A stretch of 54,453 nucleotides of DNA, from NCBI GenBank assembly GCA_002171655.1, contig NHEC01000047.1, positions 1 to 54,453 of the forward strand, read 5' to 3'. The DNA comes from Planctomycetes bacterium TMED75 (GTDB taxonomy: Bacteria > Planctomycetota > Phycisphaerae > Phycisphaerales > SM1A02). The notes beneath the pieces are model-generated. The model saw only the letters and a list, made by a program, of their open reading frames with translations. It ran no database searches and was not told where the DNA came from. Positions 34,666-44,562 of this stretch are shown one piece after another. Both the position numbers and the translations under genes were made by a program. The number at the start of each line of letters is the position of its first letter. Positions within the stretch are counted from its first letter, which is position 1.

Positions 34666-35562
34666 TCACTCTGATTCCGGACGATGGGAAGCGAAGAAAT
34701 TCAGGATCAAACGCGTTGCATCAAGCGAACTGGCATCCGATTGAATCGGCCAGTCATGACCACCCCCAGTGATCCGATAGAACCTGACTTCAGCCGAGTG
34801 ATCGTTGGCCCAGTATCGATCCAGATCGATGTCGGAATGCTCCGATGAGGATGCATTCCGGAGGGTGACCTGATCAAACTCTTCAAGATGGTTGGCCTCC
34901 ACCCAGAATCCAATCACTTCCGGGACGGATCGATAGGCACCCCATCCGTCGATGTTTTCCGGATCGCCATTGAATCGAGTAATCTCATCATGAGTCCCGT
35001 TGAATGCGATCACGGAACAGGGCAGATCCGGTTTGGCCTGGAAATACAGGGAATCCATCATGGTTCCCGCCACTGGTCCGATGGCAGTGAACGTATCGGG
35101 GTCGGTGCAACCCAGCCGGTAGCTCATGTCCGCACCGTTGGAGAACCCTGCAGCAAAGGTCGCACGTGGATCAAGATGGTGCTCGTCTTGAAGATGTCGT
35201 GCGAGAGTGACCAGAAAATCAGAATCGTCGACATCAAGATCCGCATGCATTGCATATCCCACGTTCCAGAAACGGCGGCCGGAGGCATCCAGGGTTCCAT
35301 CGGGAAAACAAACCGCAAATCCTGATTCATTGGCAAGTTCGACCCAACCCATTCCGGACTCCATTCCACGAGCATCGCCGCCATACCCGTGCATCACCAT
35401 GACCAGCGGCACCTCGGATTCGACTTGCGCTGGCAAGTGCAGTCGGTACGTACGATGACGACCGTCGTGCAGGAAGCTCTTTGCATTGGGGGCTGAACAG
35501 GCGGTCAGGAGGCATGCCAGAGCAGCGGCGGGAATGATCGACGGGGGCAGAGGTACGAGCAT
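34666..35562 (-). CDS. Exported PHB-depolymerase/LpqC-family esterase, lipoprotein
   Basis: 298 residues. Signal peptide with lipobox LLTAC (Cys 22). The alpha/beta-hydrolase fold has the nucleophile elbow GFSNGADM (Ser about 143), acid in FNGTHDEIT (Asp about 192), and His in TGGGHDWP (about 271). The oxyanion region MVMHGYGGDARG precedes. The set (HGYGG, GFSNGADM, GTHD, GGGHDWP) is that of the PHB-depolymerase/feruloyl-esterase LpqC group, which cleave polyester or plant-type ester bonds outside the cytoplasm. Substrate unknown. Confidence 0.87.
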   Translation of the reverse strand: MLVPLPPSIIPAAALACLLTACSAPNAKSFLHDGRHRTYRLHLPAQVESEVPLVMVMHGYGGDARGMESGMGWVELANESGFAVCFPDGTLDASGRRFWNVGYAMHADLDVDDSDFLVTLARHLQDEHHLDPRATFAAGFSNGADMSYRLGCTDPDTFTAIGPVAGTMMDSLYFQAKPDLPCSVIAFNGTHDEITRFNGDPENIDGWGAYRSVPEVIGFWVEANHLEEFDQVTLRNASSSEHSDIDLDRYWANDHSAEVRFYRITGGGHDWPIQSDASSLDATRLILNFFASHRPESE

Positions 35563-35638
35563 TGCCTACCATTAGCTGATCGCGTGTCCGGATGCAATGA
35601 ATGCACAACCAGTGAAGCGAGAATTCCATACCCGGGAA

Positions 35639-36817
35639 TCAGTTGGTGGTTGGCTGCTTGAGTAATTCAGGGACCAGACGCTCGAGCGCGTCGTAGCGAA
35701 TGTCCACCGCCCGAACAATACCGTCTCGATCGATCAGCACCGTGTGGGGGCAACGGGTGACCCCGAAGAGCTGAGCCAGTTCGCCGTCGTAGCGCAAACC
35801 ATCGTGGTAGACCGGCCAGTCGGCACCGATGATCTCCATGGCCTGTTCCATGCTGTTCACATTGGTGTCCATGTTGACGGCGAAAACTTCGAATCCGTCC
35901 GCATGGTGGAGATCGTAGAGATCTGCGATCTTTGGCAGTTCGGTCATGCAGGGGTTGCAGGTTGATTTCCAGAAGTCCACTAGAAGGACCTTGCCGCGGA
36001 AACCCTCCAGTGAGACCTGCTCACCGTTGTTGTAGGCATAGGTGTCAAAGTTCGGTGCCAGTACATTGAGCGACTCGATGCGATCCAGGAGTTTGCGTGC
36101 CTCGAACATCGTGCGCTGTTGTTGGTTCTGCGATTCCGGTGCGATCATCCACTCGCGCATCAATGACTTGGCTTCATCAACTCGGCCCAGTGCTGCCAAA
36201 GCTTCGGCTCGAACCAATTCTCTCTGGTGGGCAAGGTTGTAGGCCTTGTACTCGTCGAGCACCTTCAGGGCGAGTGCAGGGTTGTCGGACTTGACCAGAG
36301 TCTGTGCGTGCCGCATGCGGGCCAGCAGTGAGCGTTGGCGATTGGGAAACTCCGCGAGGTACGCTTCATATCGCTGAGCGCCTTCCGCCCAGTTGTAGGA
36401 ACTCCAGCGCGCAATAGCTGCGAGGTAGAGAGCCTTTTCTCGGTGTCGGCTGTCCGGGTACTTCTCAAGAAAGGCATCCAGTCGTTGCAGCGCAGGCTCA
36501 TTGGCATTGACGAAGATCAGATGCGATTGTTCCTTGGCTTCCAGGTCAGACCAAATTCTTTTGAATTCGAGATCTTCTTCGTTACTGGCGGGCGCCACGG
36601 CAGTGCCAGACTGATTCGCAGCGGCCAACTGAGCCGCAGAACGTTGCCGCTGTTCTTCTTCAGAAAGAGCCCACGAAGGTTGATCGGAATTCCCGGTACC
36701 TGATTGTGCGGCGGCCTCCGTGGAGGCACTCTGAGTGGATCCGTCTGGATCCGAACAACCACAGAGCAGAAGGAGGATCACCGAGAGAGCCACGAGATGA
36801 GGGAAACGAGCGAACAT
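35639..36817 (-). CDS. TlpA-like thioredoxin lipoprotein with helical repeats
   Basis: 392 residues from the ATG at 36817, which has GGAGGT upstream; in-frame ATG codons further out lack this and would spoil the signal peptide. Lipobox LLLLCGC (Cys about 20). Residues about 90-250 are TPR-like (PALQRLDAFLEKYPDSRHRE). The C-terminal 140 residues are a TlpA/ResA-type thioredoxin: GFRGKVLLVDFWKSTCNPC with the CNPC redox pair, and the cis-Pro in TRCPHTVLIDRDG. It would act as a periplasmic thiol-disulfide oxidoreductase, with the repeats recruiting a partner. Confidence 0.87.
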   Translation of the reverse strand: MFARFPHLVALSVILLLLCGCSDPDGSTQSASTEAAAQSGTGNSDQPSWALSEEEQRQRSAAQLAAANQSGTAVAPASNEEDLEFKRIWSDLEAKEQSHLIFVNANEPALQRLDAFLEKYPDSRHREKALYLAAIARWSSYNWAEGAQRYEAYLAEFPNRQRSLLARMRHAQTLVKSDNPALALKVLDEYKAYNLAHQRELVRAEALAALGRVDEAKSLMREWMIAPESQNQQQRTMFEARKLLDRIESLNVLAPNFDTYAYNNGEQVSLEGFRGKVLLVDFWKSTCNPCMTELPKIADLYDLHHADGFEVFAVNMDTNVNSMEQAMEIIGADWPVYHDGLRYDGELAQLFGVTRCPHTVLIDRDGIVRAVDIRYDALERLVPELLKQPTTN

Positions 36818-37140
36818 GAGACCTCCAAATAGGACTTCCGGGAAAGCTGCCTCGGCAACGAACATGATCATCGACCGATCATGGGGTATTCCCGCAGTGG
36901 ATGCCGATGGAATTCGACCGACATTCGATCGTACCGGAGACCGGGGGCCGAGAACATGCGTAATCCGAGTGAAATCCTGGGTTCACCATGAGAATCATAT
37001 GGTGCCGAGCCGGCACGGTGAAGAAAGCATCCCGGCAGAGCAAAAAAGGGTCTTGGAACTCCAGAATCGGACGGGATTCAGGATGGCTTTCAAGGATTGC
37101 GCTGCTGGCTGCAGTGGTCGAGATTCAGGAGCAGAACACC

Positions 37141-37941
37141 TCACGACTGCGATTCGCGATCTCCCAAACCGGAATCGCCCTCCACGGCAGATCTTTGTTG
37201 GAGCTTGATCACTTCCCGAAGCTTGCTGACTTCCGAGGCATCCGGACGGCCGTTTCGACGACAGGACGCGTGTATGTGCCCGGTGGCGCCAAGAAACACC
37301 GTCGCGTTGTCTGAACGAACCCCCCCACAGCCCACCACCTGGATCACAGGGTCTGAACGAACCGCATCCATGTGATTCGCATGATCAGAAAGTGCACGAA
37401 GCACCTCCACCCGATCGGTGATGGTGTCTGCCTGGATGTTCCATCCTCGAGATCCACTGCTCAGTACACGGCGAATACCAAGCGCTCTCAGTTCGTCCAG
37501 TGCCTGACGACGATTCTGGAGCAGGTCAAAGGCACGGTGGAATCCGACCTCCAGTGCGTGATGACCCGCCTGAAGACACAAGGCTCGAGCTGCCGAGAGA
37601 TCAATACGACCATCAAGCGTACACGGTCCGATGACAACCCCCTGCAGACCCCGGGATCCCGCCTCATCGATGTGTGCCATCGACTGATCCAGACAAGCGC
37701 CTTGGGCGAGGAAGTCGGAAAGATCCAGACGGCCCGACGCGAGTGGTGAACGAGGTCTGATCAGTGCATGAACCTCGGCACGCCCCCCCACCACGTCGAC
37801 AAATTGAGACATCAGATCACCCGATGCGGTCCAACCCTCCTGATGAAGATCACAGCAGATTTCGAAACGATCGACCGACACCGCTGCTTCAGATGCGAAT
37901 TCGACACACTCGGTCGCAATTTCCAGAGTCATTGAGTTCAT
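37141..37941 (-). CDS. cutC: CutC-family protein
   Basis: 266 residues from the ATG at 37941; an ATG at 37932 (MTLEIATECVEFA) is equally likely and closer to the family start. TIM-barrel CutC motifs: RFEICCDLHQEGWTASGDL, EVHALIRPRS, GVVIGPCTLDGRID, LEVGFHRAFD, and GIRRVLSSGSRG, then VGCGGVRSDN. Described as a copper homeostasis protein in E. coli, but the true function is debated and an enzymatic role is suspected. Monocistronic; 242 nt without a gene separate it from the fusion gene on the other strand. Confidence 0.9.
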   Translation of the reverse strand: MNSMTLEIATECVEFASEAAVSVDRFEICCDLHQEGWTASGDLMSQFVDVVGGRAEVHALIRPRSPLASGRLDLSDFLAQGACLDQSMAHIDEAGSRGLQGVVIGPCTLDGRIDLSAARALCLQAGHHALEVGFHRAFDLLQNRRQALDELRALGIRRVLSSGSRGWNIQADTITDRVEVLRALSDHANHMDAVRSDPVIQVVGCGGVRSDNATVFLGATGHIHASCRRNGRPDASEVSKLREVIKLQQRSAVEGDSGLGDRESQS

Positions 37942-38183
37942 GGTTCAGTCAGCACACTTGCAGGGCGAGTCATCACTGGAGCTTTGAATGAGCACGGGGG
38001 ACCGGAGGTCGATCGAAAAAGGCTCCCGCAGACTCTATCAAGGAACTGAAGCGCGGCGCAGGTTTCGGTACGCAAAGGACGGCACTGAACTCTCATGAAG
38101 ATACCAGGTGGATTTCACATCAAGACTCGCGGATAATTGCATACGAATTCCAATCCCGTCTGCCTGTGGTACGCTCGTGAACG

Positions 38184-40475
38184 ATGACGGAAGAACAAGA
38201 ACAGCTTGAATTCGCCAGCCGAATACTCCACAAACACTGGGGTCGGAAAGGCCGACTCCAAAGACTTCCAGGAGAGAACTTCAACGCACTCCTCCGCGCT
38301 GAAGGAAACTGTCACGTACTGAAGATCACTGGAGACCCTAATGCCGAAATACAACTCGAGCAGGCGGTTCTTGACCGCTTGGCGGAGGCGGAACTCCCTG
38401 TTCCCCGGACCCTCGCCAGTGCTGACGGCGAACATGTGGTTCGACTGAAACAGGATGGTCTCGAGTGGCAAGCAAGGCTCCAGCGTTTCCAACCGGGTCA
38501 GCAGTGGCGGACGCTGGGCTCGGATGCCGCACGGCTCGAGTTGATTGGGCGCCAGCTTGGTGAAGTTCATCAGGTACTTTCGGGACTTGAAAAGGTCGAA
38601 CCTCGATCCACGAGAACGCATCAATGGGACCTCGCTCAGGCACTGCAGCACCGATCTCAAATCCAATTCGCAGCAGACACGAACGTTCGACAGCACCTCG
38701 AACGATGCCTGCATCTGTACGCCGCATGTGCCCTGCCACACCTCGCTGACTGCCCCCAGGGCATGCTCCACGGGGATTTCAACGACGAGAACATTCTGCT
38801 CGAGGATGAGCGCATCTCAGGCATCCTGGATGTCGGTGACTGCCAGCGAGGTGCACTGGTCCAGGACCTTGCGATCTGCCTCAGCTACGCACTCCAGCAT
38901 GAAGGGATCGGTTTGGCCGAAGCAGGGAGGCTGCTTAAGGGATACGACGCGGTACGCACACTGGAGGACGTCGAGCTCGATCTGGTGCACCCGCTGGTGC
39001 TCGCACGCCTGGCCACCAGTACGCTGATCAGCCTGGCTCGACGCCGCGCTGAACCGAACCACTCAACCTGGTTCAGTCACGAGGATTCGACTCTGGAGAC
39101 GATCGGTCGATTGATCGGCTTCAGCCCCCGTACAGCCCGATCGGTTCTGTCCGAATCGCTGCGCGAGCAGGAACCCCTCCTCCGCTCCCCCGAAGAGCTG
39201 CTTGCACACCGAAAAGAACACCTCGGACCTTCGCTTTCCATCAGCTACCAACGACCCCTGCACATCGTTCGGGGCGCAGGACAGTATCTGCATGCGGAGG
39301 ATGGTGAGCCCTACCTCGATCTAGTAAACAACGTCTGCCACGTCGGCCATTGCCACCCTGTGGTGGTGGAAGCAATCTCGCAGCAGGCGGCAGTCCTCAA
39401 CACGAACACTCGCTACCTGCACGAGAACATCGAGCGGTTCGCCGAACGACTGGTTGGAACCCTCCCAGACGAACTGGACACCTGCTTTCTGGTGAACTCC
39501 GGCTCGGAGGCGAATGAACTCGCACTTCGAATCGCACGCGCAGCGACTGGTGCCCACGATGTCCTGGTTGTCGACGGCGCCTACCACGGTTCAACCAGCA
39601 ACTGCGTTGCCATGAGCCCGTACAAGTTCAATGGCACCGGGGGAAGCGGCCCACCGGACTGGGTTCATGTGGTGCCGATCCCCGACGGTTACCGAGGTGA
39701 GATCAGAGGCCATGATGAGGCGGCGGGAGCAGGCTATGCACTGGAGGTCGGACGTGTAGTGGGTGAAGCATGCGCGAAGGGACGTTCGATCGCTGGTTTC
39801 TTCGTAGAACCGATCCTTTCGTGCGGAGGCCAGGTCCCTCTGCCAACGGGCTACCTCCGCGCGGCATTCGATCATGTGCACAAGGCCGGTGGACTGGCGA
39901 TCGCCGATGAAGTCCAGGTTGGATTTGGACGGGTGGGCGAAGCATTCTGGGGATTCCAACTGCACGACGTGGTTCCGGACATCGTGGTCATGGGGAAACC
40001 GATAGGAAACGGACACCCCCTCGGCGCGGTGGTCACGACTCGACGGATCGCAGAGGCCTTCGACAACGGAATGGAATTCTTTTCGACCTTCGGAGGCAAT
40101 CCTGTTTCCTGCGCCTGCGGAATCGCGGTACTCGAAGTCATAGAAAAGCAAGCCCTGCAGGAACGAGCGAATCGACTCGGCAAGCGTTTCATCGAAGGAC
40201 TCCGGCGACTCCAAGAAAGACACCGAATCATTGGCGACGTCCGGGGCAGCGGCCTCTTCATTGGAATCGAACTGGTCCGTGACCACTCGACCCTGGAACC
40301 AGCCGCGACTGAGGCGAGCCAAGTGGTGAACCTGATGCGCGAACGAGGCATCCTCCTCAGCACCGATGGTCCTCTGCACAACGTGATCAAGATCAAGCCA
40401 CCGATGGTGCTCGATCATTCGGACATCGAGATGGCCCTGAGACAGCTGGACGACGTTCTGGGAACGTTCACCTGA
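38184..40475 (+). CDS. Fusion of APH-type kinase and class III aminotransferase (phospholyase-like)
   Basis: 763 residues. Residues 1 to about 320 are an aminoglycoside-phosphotransferase/homoserine-kinase-II fold: the Brenner motif HGDFNDEN (about 195-202) and metal Asp in GILDVGD (about 213-219). From about 335 on it is a PLP-dependent class III aminotransferase: [38 protein letters not shown], and [14 protein letters not shown] with the PLP Lys (about 605). In animals the analogous activities are separate proteins, hydroxylysine kinase and a 5-phosphohydroxylysine or phosphoethanolamine phospholyase (AGXT2L types). The fusion therefore suggests phosphorylation of an amino alcohol followed by phosphate elimination. 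Substrate is not visible. Two gene remnants follow it directly. Confidence 0.9.
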   Translation: MTEEQEQLEFASRILHKHWGRKGRLQRLPGENFNALLRAEGNCHVLKITGDPNAEIQLEQAVLDRLAEAELPVPRTLASADGEHVVRLKQDGLEWQARLQRFQPGQQWRTLGSDAARLELIGRQLGEVHQVLSGLEKVEPRSTRTHQWDLAQALQHRSQIQFAADTNVRQHLERCLHLYAACALPHLADCPQGMLHGDFNDENILLEDERISGILDVGDCQRGALVQDLAICLSYALQHEGIGLAEAGRLLKGYDAVRTLEDVELDLVHPLVLARLATSTLISLARRRAEPNHSTWFSHEDSTLETIGRLIGFSPRTARSVLSESLREQEPLLRSPEELLAHRKEHLGPSLSISYQRPLHIVRGAGQYLHAEDGEPYLDLVNNVCHVGHCHPVVVEAISQQAAVLNTNTRYLHENIERFAERLVGTLPDELDTCFLVNSGSEANELALRIARAATGAHDVLVVDGAYHGSTSNCVAMSPYKFNGTGGSGPPDWVHVVPIPDGYRGEIRGHDEAAGAGYALEVGRVVGEACAKGRSIAGFFVEPILSCGGQVPLPTGYLRAAFDHVHKAGGLAIADEVQVGFGRVGEAFWGFQLHDVVPDIVVMGKPIGNGHPLGAVVTTRRIAEAFDNGMEFFSTFGGNPVSCACGIAVLEVIEKQALQERANRLGKRFIEGLRRLQERHRIIGDVRGSGLFIGIELVRDHSTLEPAATEASQVVNLMRERGILLSTDGPLHNVIKIKPPMVLDHSDIEMALRQLDDVLGTFT

Positions 40476-40481
40476 ATTTGA

Positions 40482-40670
40482 TTCACGCACGCACTCTACG
40501 ACGCCACCTTCTCAATCGAGGCAATCATCGATACCGGGAACCTCAATGCCTCCGGTGAGTCCGCCATCGCCGCCGAGGTGAGCTACCAACGATGCGAAAA
40601 GAAGACGGGTGTCTGCATCCGTGAGCGGGAACGAATCGAACTTCCAGTGACGCTGGCACCGGCAGGGTGA
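40482..40670 (+). pseudogene. C-terminal remnant of a DsbD-N-like (thiol-disulfide) domain protein
   Basis: An open stretch of 62 codons without a start, beginning at a stop codon just after the kinase-aminotransferase gene. Its product ends AAEVSYQRCEKKTGVCI...IELPVTLAPAG. The 'EVxYQxC....C......xLPVTL' pattern matches the last strands of the DsbD N-terminal (DsbC-like) domain, with its two Cys. The rest of that protein is missing upstream, where the fusion gene stands. Most likely a decayed 3' end left by deletion or by insertion of the neighbouring gene; a short expressed protein cannot be excluded but has no start codon. Confidence 0.5.
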
Positions 40671-40677
40671 TCGGATT

Positions 40678-40914
40678 TCAACCGGCGCGGTTGACGAGCG
40701 CATCGGCACGATCGAAGACATTCGCCCAGTCACCGAGGGTGCGTGCGTCCCAGTCGAGGAACGACCAGGGACCCTCTTCTACCGGGCGATTGCGGGAAAG
40801 CAGCGTGACCCGGCAACCGGTGGCGGCAAGGTGCCGAGCAAGGGTTCGACCCAGGAAACCGCTCCCAACCGCAATTACAACCCGTGAATCCGGTCCGGGT
40901 GCATTCATCGGCAT
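40678..40914 (-). pseudogene. Truncated NAD-dependent epimerase (TIGR01777/YfcH-like), N-terminal remnant
   Basis: 78 codons beginning RVVIAVGSGFLGRTLARHL and ending ADALVNRAG at a TGA. The nucleotide-binding start and the 'DWDARTLGDWAN...ADALVN.AG' stretch match the first quarter of the YfcH/TIGR01777 family, which normally runs about 300 residues. The first Gly of the GxxGxxG loop is Val (AVGSGFLG). Reading on in any minus-strand frame gives no continuation. So the gene is cut off, apparently at the same junction as the remnant on the other strand. It lies 15 nt after the GNAT gene as the last member of that operon. Confidence 0.7.
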
Positions 40915-40929
40915 ACTCGACTTTCGGGA

Positions 40930-41841
40930 TCATAGATAGGTGGAGTAAAAGCGAAGGCAACGATACCAGGCGGTACGACCAAGACGCTCCGCCTGGGAAA
41001 GAGAGGCGTGGTTTTCGGGATTGATGTTCCCGAAAACCCAACGGTGCCCGAGGTCGCGCAGCTGCTGTAAGGCATGGGTCTGCAGGCAGCGGGCAAGTCC
41101 CTGCCCCTGATGCCTCGGTTCGACGGCGAGATCGGAGACCAGGACCGCGGGAACGCCCGCAACCGGCAGGTGCATGCCGATGTAGCAGGCGATCCCGCAC
41201 AGGTTCGGGGCATCGGGAAGACGTGCGACCCAGCACCAGCCAGCGTCGTGGTCGATCGATCGACGCAGTTCCTCTCTGGCACCCGCAAGATCGGGTTCGG
41301 AGTTTCCTGCATCGGCATGGCATCGCTTCAAAAGGTCGATCGCCTCTTCGACATCACCCGATTCGATCCTGCTGATACGCCAGTGCGCAGCGGGCTGCGT
41401 TTCAAGGGGTGGCTCACGCAGAGAACGTACGTACCCGATCTGGTTCTCGACGGCACGCGTATCGCGCAGGGGCGAGGCGAACCCTTTGCCGCCGTCGATC
41501 ACGGGCATGCGGAAGCTCTGGTCGGGGTCGATACCCGAGGGAAGGACAAGCCGACCGCGAAACGCATCGCTGCAGGCAAGTGACGCCGTCTCCCAGCGAA
41601 AATGGTGGGAGACTGGCCGGTGGGGTTGGGTGAGGAGCGCGTGCGGAACGCCATCGACCGTGAACAGGTGCGTCGAGGCGAGGTTGAAGAGGCGAAGCCA
41701 GTAGTCGAGGAAGAAGGGACGGTCGCTGGAGGGCAGTCGATCGAAGATCCCGCGGTAGAGGGCGAGCACCGCGTCGGTGAATTCCGGGACCTGATGATCA
41801 CCCTCGAGAACTCCCCAGCCGGAATTCGTACCGGAACCCAT
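40930..41841 (-). CDS. GNAT-family N-acetyltransferase
   Basis: 303 residues. The acetyl-CoA binding core is in the C-terminal 150 residues: VLVSDLAVEPRHQGQGLARCL (the Q/RxxGxG/A loop as RHQGQGLA, about 243-250) and NINPENHASLSQAERLG. The N-terminal 150 residues have no recognised domain (FDRLPSSDRPFFLDYWLRLF). Acceptor unknown. The ATG lies directly after the stop codon of the DUF1080 gene without a spacer, so it is translated from the same message. Confidence 0.85.
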   Translation of the reverse strand: MGSGTNSGWGVLEGDHQVPEFTDAVLALYRGIFDRLPSSDRPFFLDYWLRLFNLASTHLFTVDGVPHALLTQPHRPVSHHFRWETASLACSDAFRGRLVLPSGIDPDQSFRMPVIDGGKGFASPLRDTRAVENQIGYVRSLREPPLETQPAAHWRISRIESGDVEEAIDLLKRCHADAGNSEPDLAGAREELRRSIDHDAGWCWVARLPDAPNLCGIACYIGMHLPVAGVPAVLVSDLAVEPRHQGQGLARCLQTHALQQLRDLGHRWVFGNINPENHASLSQAERLGRTAWYRCLRFYSTYL

Positions 41842-42567
41842 CTAGGACAGTTCCCGGATCCGGAGCTTTCGGAACTCGACCGGTGAGCCTTCCGATTCAA
41901 GTGCCAGGTAGCCGGTCGCCGGTGAGCACGCGGTGCCACCAGAGACCTCGACCCCGTTCACCCAGAGACGAACCTCCCCGTTGATCGCACGGATGTAGTA
42001 GTGGTTCCACTCCCCGACACCCTTGCTGCGACTCTCGGTGGGAAAGCTGCGCCGTCCGTTGGGGGAGACCGGCGGGAACGGATTCATCGTGGAGGCCCCC
42101 ACCGGGAAGACGTCACCGTGGCAGGTGAACCAGTCCGCGGGGTTGCCGCTCTTCTCGTAGGCCGCGGTGTACCCGAGGTCGAGTACCTGCACCTCGATGC
42201 CCTCGGGAAGGCCGGGACCCTTCAGGCGATTCATCGATTCGATCGGAGACCAGAGGAAGATCCCGGAGTTTCCGGCATCCTTGAGGTGTCTCCATTCACA
42301 GATCAGCTCGAAGTTGGTGTAGGGCTTGACCGAACGGGTGACCCCCACCGGCTGGCCCGTACAGGCAACGGCGTCCCCGTTCCAGGTCCAGGTGTCCTCG
42401 TGGCAGTTGACGTTCACGAAGTCGGCCTCGCCAAGCGAGCGCCAACCCGGGCCCGTTCCATCGATTCCCGCGGTCGGGAGCGCAGCTGCCGGAGCGGGGT
42501 CCTGAGCGGCGATGAGCGACATGGAACCGGCGAAAAGCACTGATCCGATCAGCAGGCTCTTGAACAT
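41842..42567 (-). CDS. Exported DUF1080 protein (3-keto-disaccharide hydrolase domain)
   Basis: 241 residues from the ATG at 42567, with AAGGG at proper distance; an ATG two codons upstream sits too close to it. Signal peptide MFKSLLIGSVLFAGSMSLIAA. Then the concanavalin-like DUF1080 domain: NFELICEWRH, NSGIFLWSP, GIEVQVLDLG, GEWNHYYIRAINGEVRLWVNG and the C-terminal GYLALESEGSPVEFRKLRIREL. DUF1080 proteins are greatly expanded in Planctomycetes and some hydrolyse 3-ketoglycosides; here the substrate is unknown. Works outside the cytoplasm. Operon with GNAT downstream and GAPDH just upstream. Confidence 0.9.
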   Translation of the reverse strand: MFKSLLIGSVLFAGSMSLIAAQDPAPAAALPTAGIDGTGPGWRSLGEADFVNVNCHEDTWTWNGDAVACTGQPVGVTRSVKPYTNFELICEWRHLKDAGNSGIFLWSPIESMNRLKGPGLPEGIEVQVLDLGYTAAYEKSGNPADWFTCHGDVFPVGASTMNPFPPVSPNGRRSFPTESRSKGVGEWNHYYIRAINGEVRLWVNGVEVSGGTACSPATGYLALESEGSPVEFRKLRIRELS

Positions 42568-42596
42568 CGGCATCCCTTCGAATCAGATCCGTGAAG

Positions 42597-43619
42597 TCAG
42601 GAGATTCCATCACCGGCGGCCATCATGCGCATCATGTCGACGCAGCGATTGGAATAGCCCGCCTCGTTGTCGTACCAGCTGACCACCTTGAAGAAGCGGT
42701 CGTTGAGTTCGATCCCCGCTGCAGCATCGAAGATCGAGGAATGCGGGTCGCCGATGAAGTCGCTCGAAACCACCTGTTCGTCGGTATAACCGAGGGCTCC
42801 GACCATCGGACCTTCCGCGGCCGTCTTCATTGCCTGATTGATCTGATCGATCGAGGTTGCCTGGGTGGTCTTGAAGGTGAGGTCCACGCAGGAGACGTTT
42901 GCGGTGGGTACCCGGAACGCCATGCCGGTGAGCTTGCCCTTGACCTCGGGAATACAGAGGGCGACCGCCTTGGCCGCACCCGTCGAGGCCGGGATGATGT
43001 TCATGTACGCATTTCGACCACCGCGCCAGTCCTTCTTGCTGGGACCGTCCTGGGTCGGCTGCGTAGCAGTTGCGGCGTGGACCGTGGTCATCAGCCCCTC
43101 CTCTAGGCCGAAGTTGTCGAGGATCACCTTGGTGATGGGAGCAAGGCAGTTGGTCGTGCAACTGGCGTTGGAGATCACCTGGTCGGTCGCGGGATCGTAC
43201 TGGTCGTGGTTGACCTGATAGACGAGGGTCTTGACTTCGTCGGGAGTCTTGGTGGGCGCGGAGATCAGGACACGCTTGGCTCCGGCTGCGAGGTGCTGCC
43301 CCGCATCCTCGCCCTTGGTGAAGAGGCCGGTTGATTCCAGAACGTAGTCGACTCCAAGCTCAGCCCAGGGAAGCTTCGACGGATCACGCTCGCTGGTGCA
43401 GCGAGTGGTGATGCCACCACAGGTCAGACCATCACTGGTCGCAGTGACGTCCTGTTCGAAGCGACCGTGGACCGTGTCACGTTGGACGAGGTAAGCGAGG
43501 TTATCCGAGTCGACGAGGTCGTTGATTCCGACGATTTCAATGCCGCCCTGACGCATCGCTGCTCTGTAGAAAAGACGTCCGATGCGACCGAATCCATTGA
43601 TGCCTACCTTGATGGCCAA
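42597..43619 (-). CDS. gap: Glyceraldehyde-3-phosphate dehydrogenase, type I
   Basis: 340 residues from a TTG at 43619 with AGGAG nine bases before. Rossmann motif [13 protein letters not shown] (about 8-20), catalytic Cys in [12 protein letters not shown] (about 155), phosphate-binding and NAD motifs in the [16 protein letters not shown] and [11 protein letters not shown] segments. Glycolysis/gluconeogenesis step between glyceraldehyde 3-phosphate and 1,3-bisphosphoglycerate. Asp after the Rossmann fold ([14 protein letters not shown]) points to NAD rather than NADP. Insert around [15 protein letters not shown] is normal for the family. Confidence 0.97.
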   Translation of the reverse strand: MAIKVGINGFGRIGRLFYRAAMRQGGIEIVGINDLVDSDNLAYLVQRDTVHGRFEQDVTATSDGLTCGGITTRCTSERDPSKLPWAELGVDYVLESTGLFTKGEDAGQHLAAGAKRVLISAPTKTPDEVKTLVYQVNHDQYDPATDQVISNASCTTNCLAPITKVILDNFGLEEGLMTTVHAATATQPTQDGPSKKDWRGGRNAYMNIIPASTGAAKAVALCIPEVKGKLTGMAFRVPTANVSCVDLTFKTTQATSIDQINQAMKTAAEGPMVGALGYTDEQVVSSDFIGDPHSSIFDAAAGIELNDRFFKVVSWYDNEAGYSNRCVDMMRMMAAGDGIS

Positions 43620-43701
43620 GAGAGTGCTCCTGAGACATGATTGAGTGGAGAGAGATGATGTAAATCAGAGTTCCGAAGGGTAGAGCCGAGTCGGAACTGG
43701 A

Positions 43702-44562
43702 TCAACCGGTGGGAGGTTCGATTGGGTGTCTCGGACGTGCTGAGGCCGCCTGCCGGCTCATAACCCGGTCTTGAAGGCCCGGGAACAGTGTGAAGAGAGC
43801 GGCCGAGAACCGAACGATCCAGCTGGTCCAGATCTCCGATCGTGGCGATTGGATCGCCCGAAGGATCGCGTCGGCCACGCGCTCTGGCGTCTGAACGAAG
43901 AATCGAGGGGCATGATCGGGGACCCCATCCTTGCCCGCCTGCGATGCCTCGAATCCAGAATGTGCGGCAGCGGTATCGAAGAATTCGGTGCGAGTGGTGA
44001 TGGGATGGACGGTGGAGACTTCGATCTCCAGGGGTGCGAGTTCGTGCCGCATCGAACGCGCAACCATCGCCTGGGCAGCCTTGGTGGCGGCATAGATTCC
44101 CTGATAGGGAAGGGGGAATTTCGAGACACAGCTCGAACAGAGAATGAGGTGACCCCCACGCTTCGAAGCGATCCATCGTGCTGCGGCAAGGCGCCCGAGT
44201 TCGATGGAGGCGAAAAAATTGACCTCGAACATGCGGCGAAGTTCAGCGTCACTGGTGGAAGTGAACGGTCGTTCGAAACTGTAGCCCGCGTTGGAGAACA
44301 CCACGTCAGCACCACCCAGTCGCTCATCCGCGAGGTCCAGCAGGGTCTCGGCGTTTGCATGGTCACAGACGTCGCCCACCAGAAGCTCGACCTTGGCACC
44401 GTGTGAACGTGCCCTCTCGGCGATCTCCTCGAGACGGTCCGCGCGACGTCCACCGAGCACCAGGTGCATCCCCTTGCGAGCGCACGCGATGGCGGTGGCA
44501 GCACCAATTCCGGAACTGGCACCGGTGATCACGATGACTTTTCCCGACAAAGACCGCTTCAT
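43702..44562 (-). CDS. Short-chain dehydrogenase/reductase
   Basis: 286 residues. Classical SDR: TGASSGIG (about 14-21) for cofactor, NAG (about 91) and the catalytic YAATK (Tyr about 157, Lys 161) with a Ser about 144 in LCSSCVSKF. GGRRADRLEE after the second strand favours NADP(H). A C-terminal extension (VRFSAALFTLFPGLQDRVM) may sit at the membrane. The ATG overlaps the stop of the aldose epimerase gene (ATGA). Substrate unknown. Confidence 0.9.
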   Translation of the reverse strand: MKRSLSGKVIVITGASSGIGAATAIACARKGMHLVLGGRRADRLEEIAERARSHGAKVELLVGDVCDHANAETLLDLADERLGGADVVFSNAGYSFERPFTSTSDAELRRMFEVNFFASIELGRLAAARWIASKRGGHLILCSSCVSKFPLPYQGIYAATKAAQAMVARSMRHELAPLEIEVSTVHPITTRTEFFDTAAAHSGFEASQAGKDGVPDHAPRFFVQTPERVADAILRAIQSPRSEIWTSWIVRFSAALFTLFPGLQDRVMSRQAASARPRHPIEPPTG

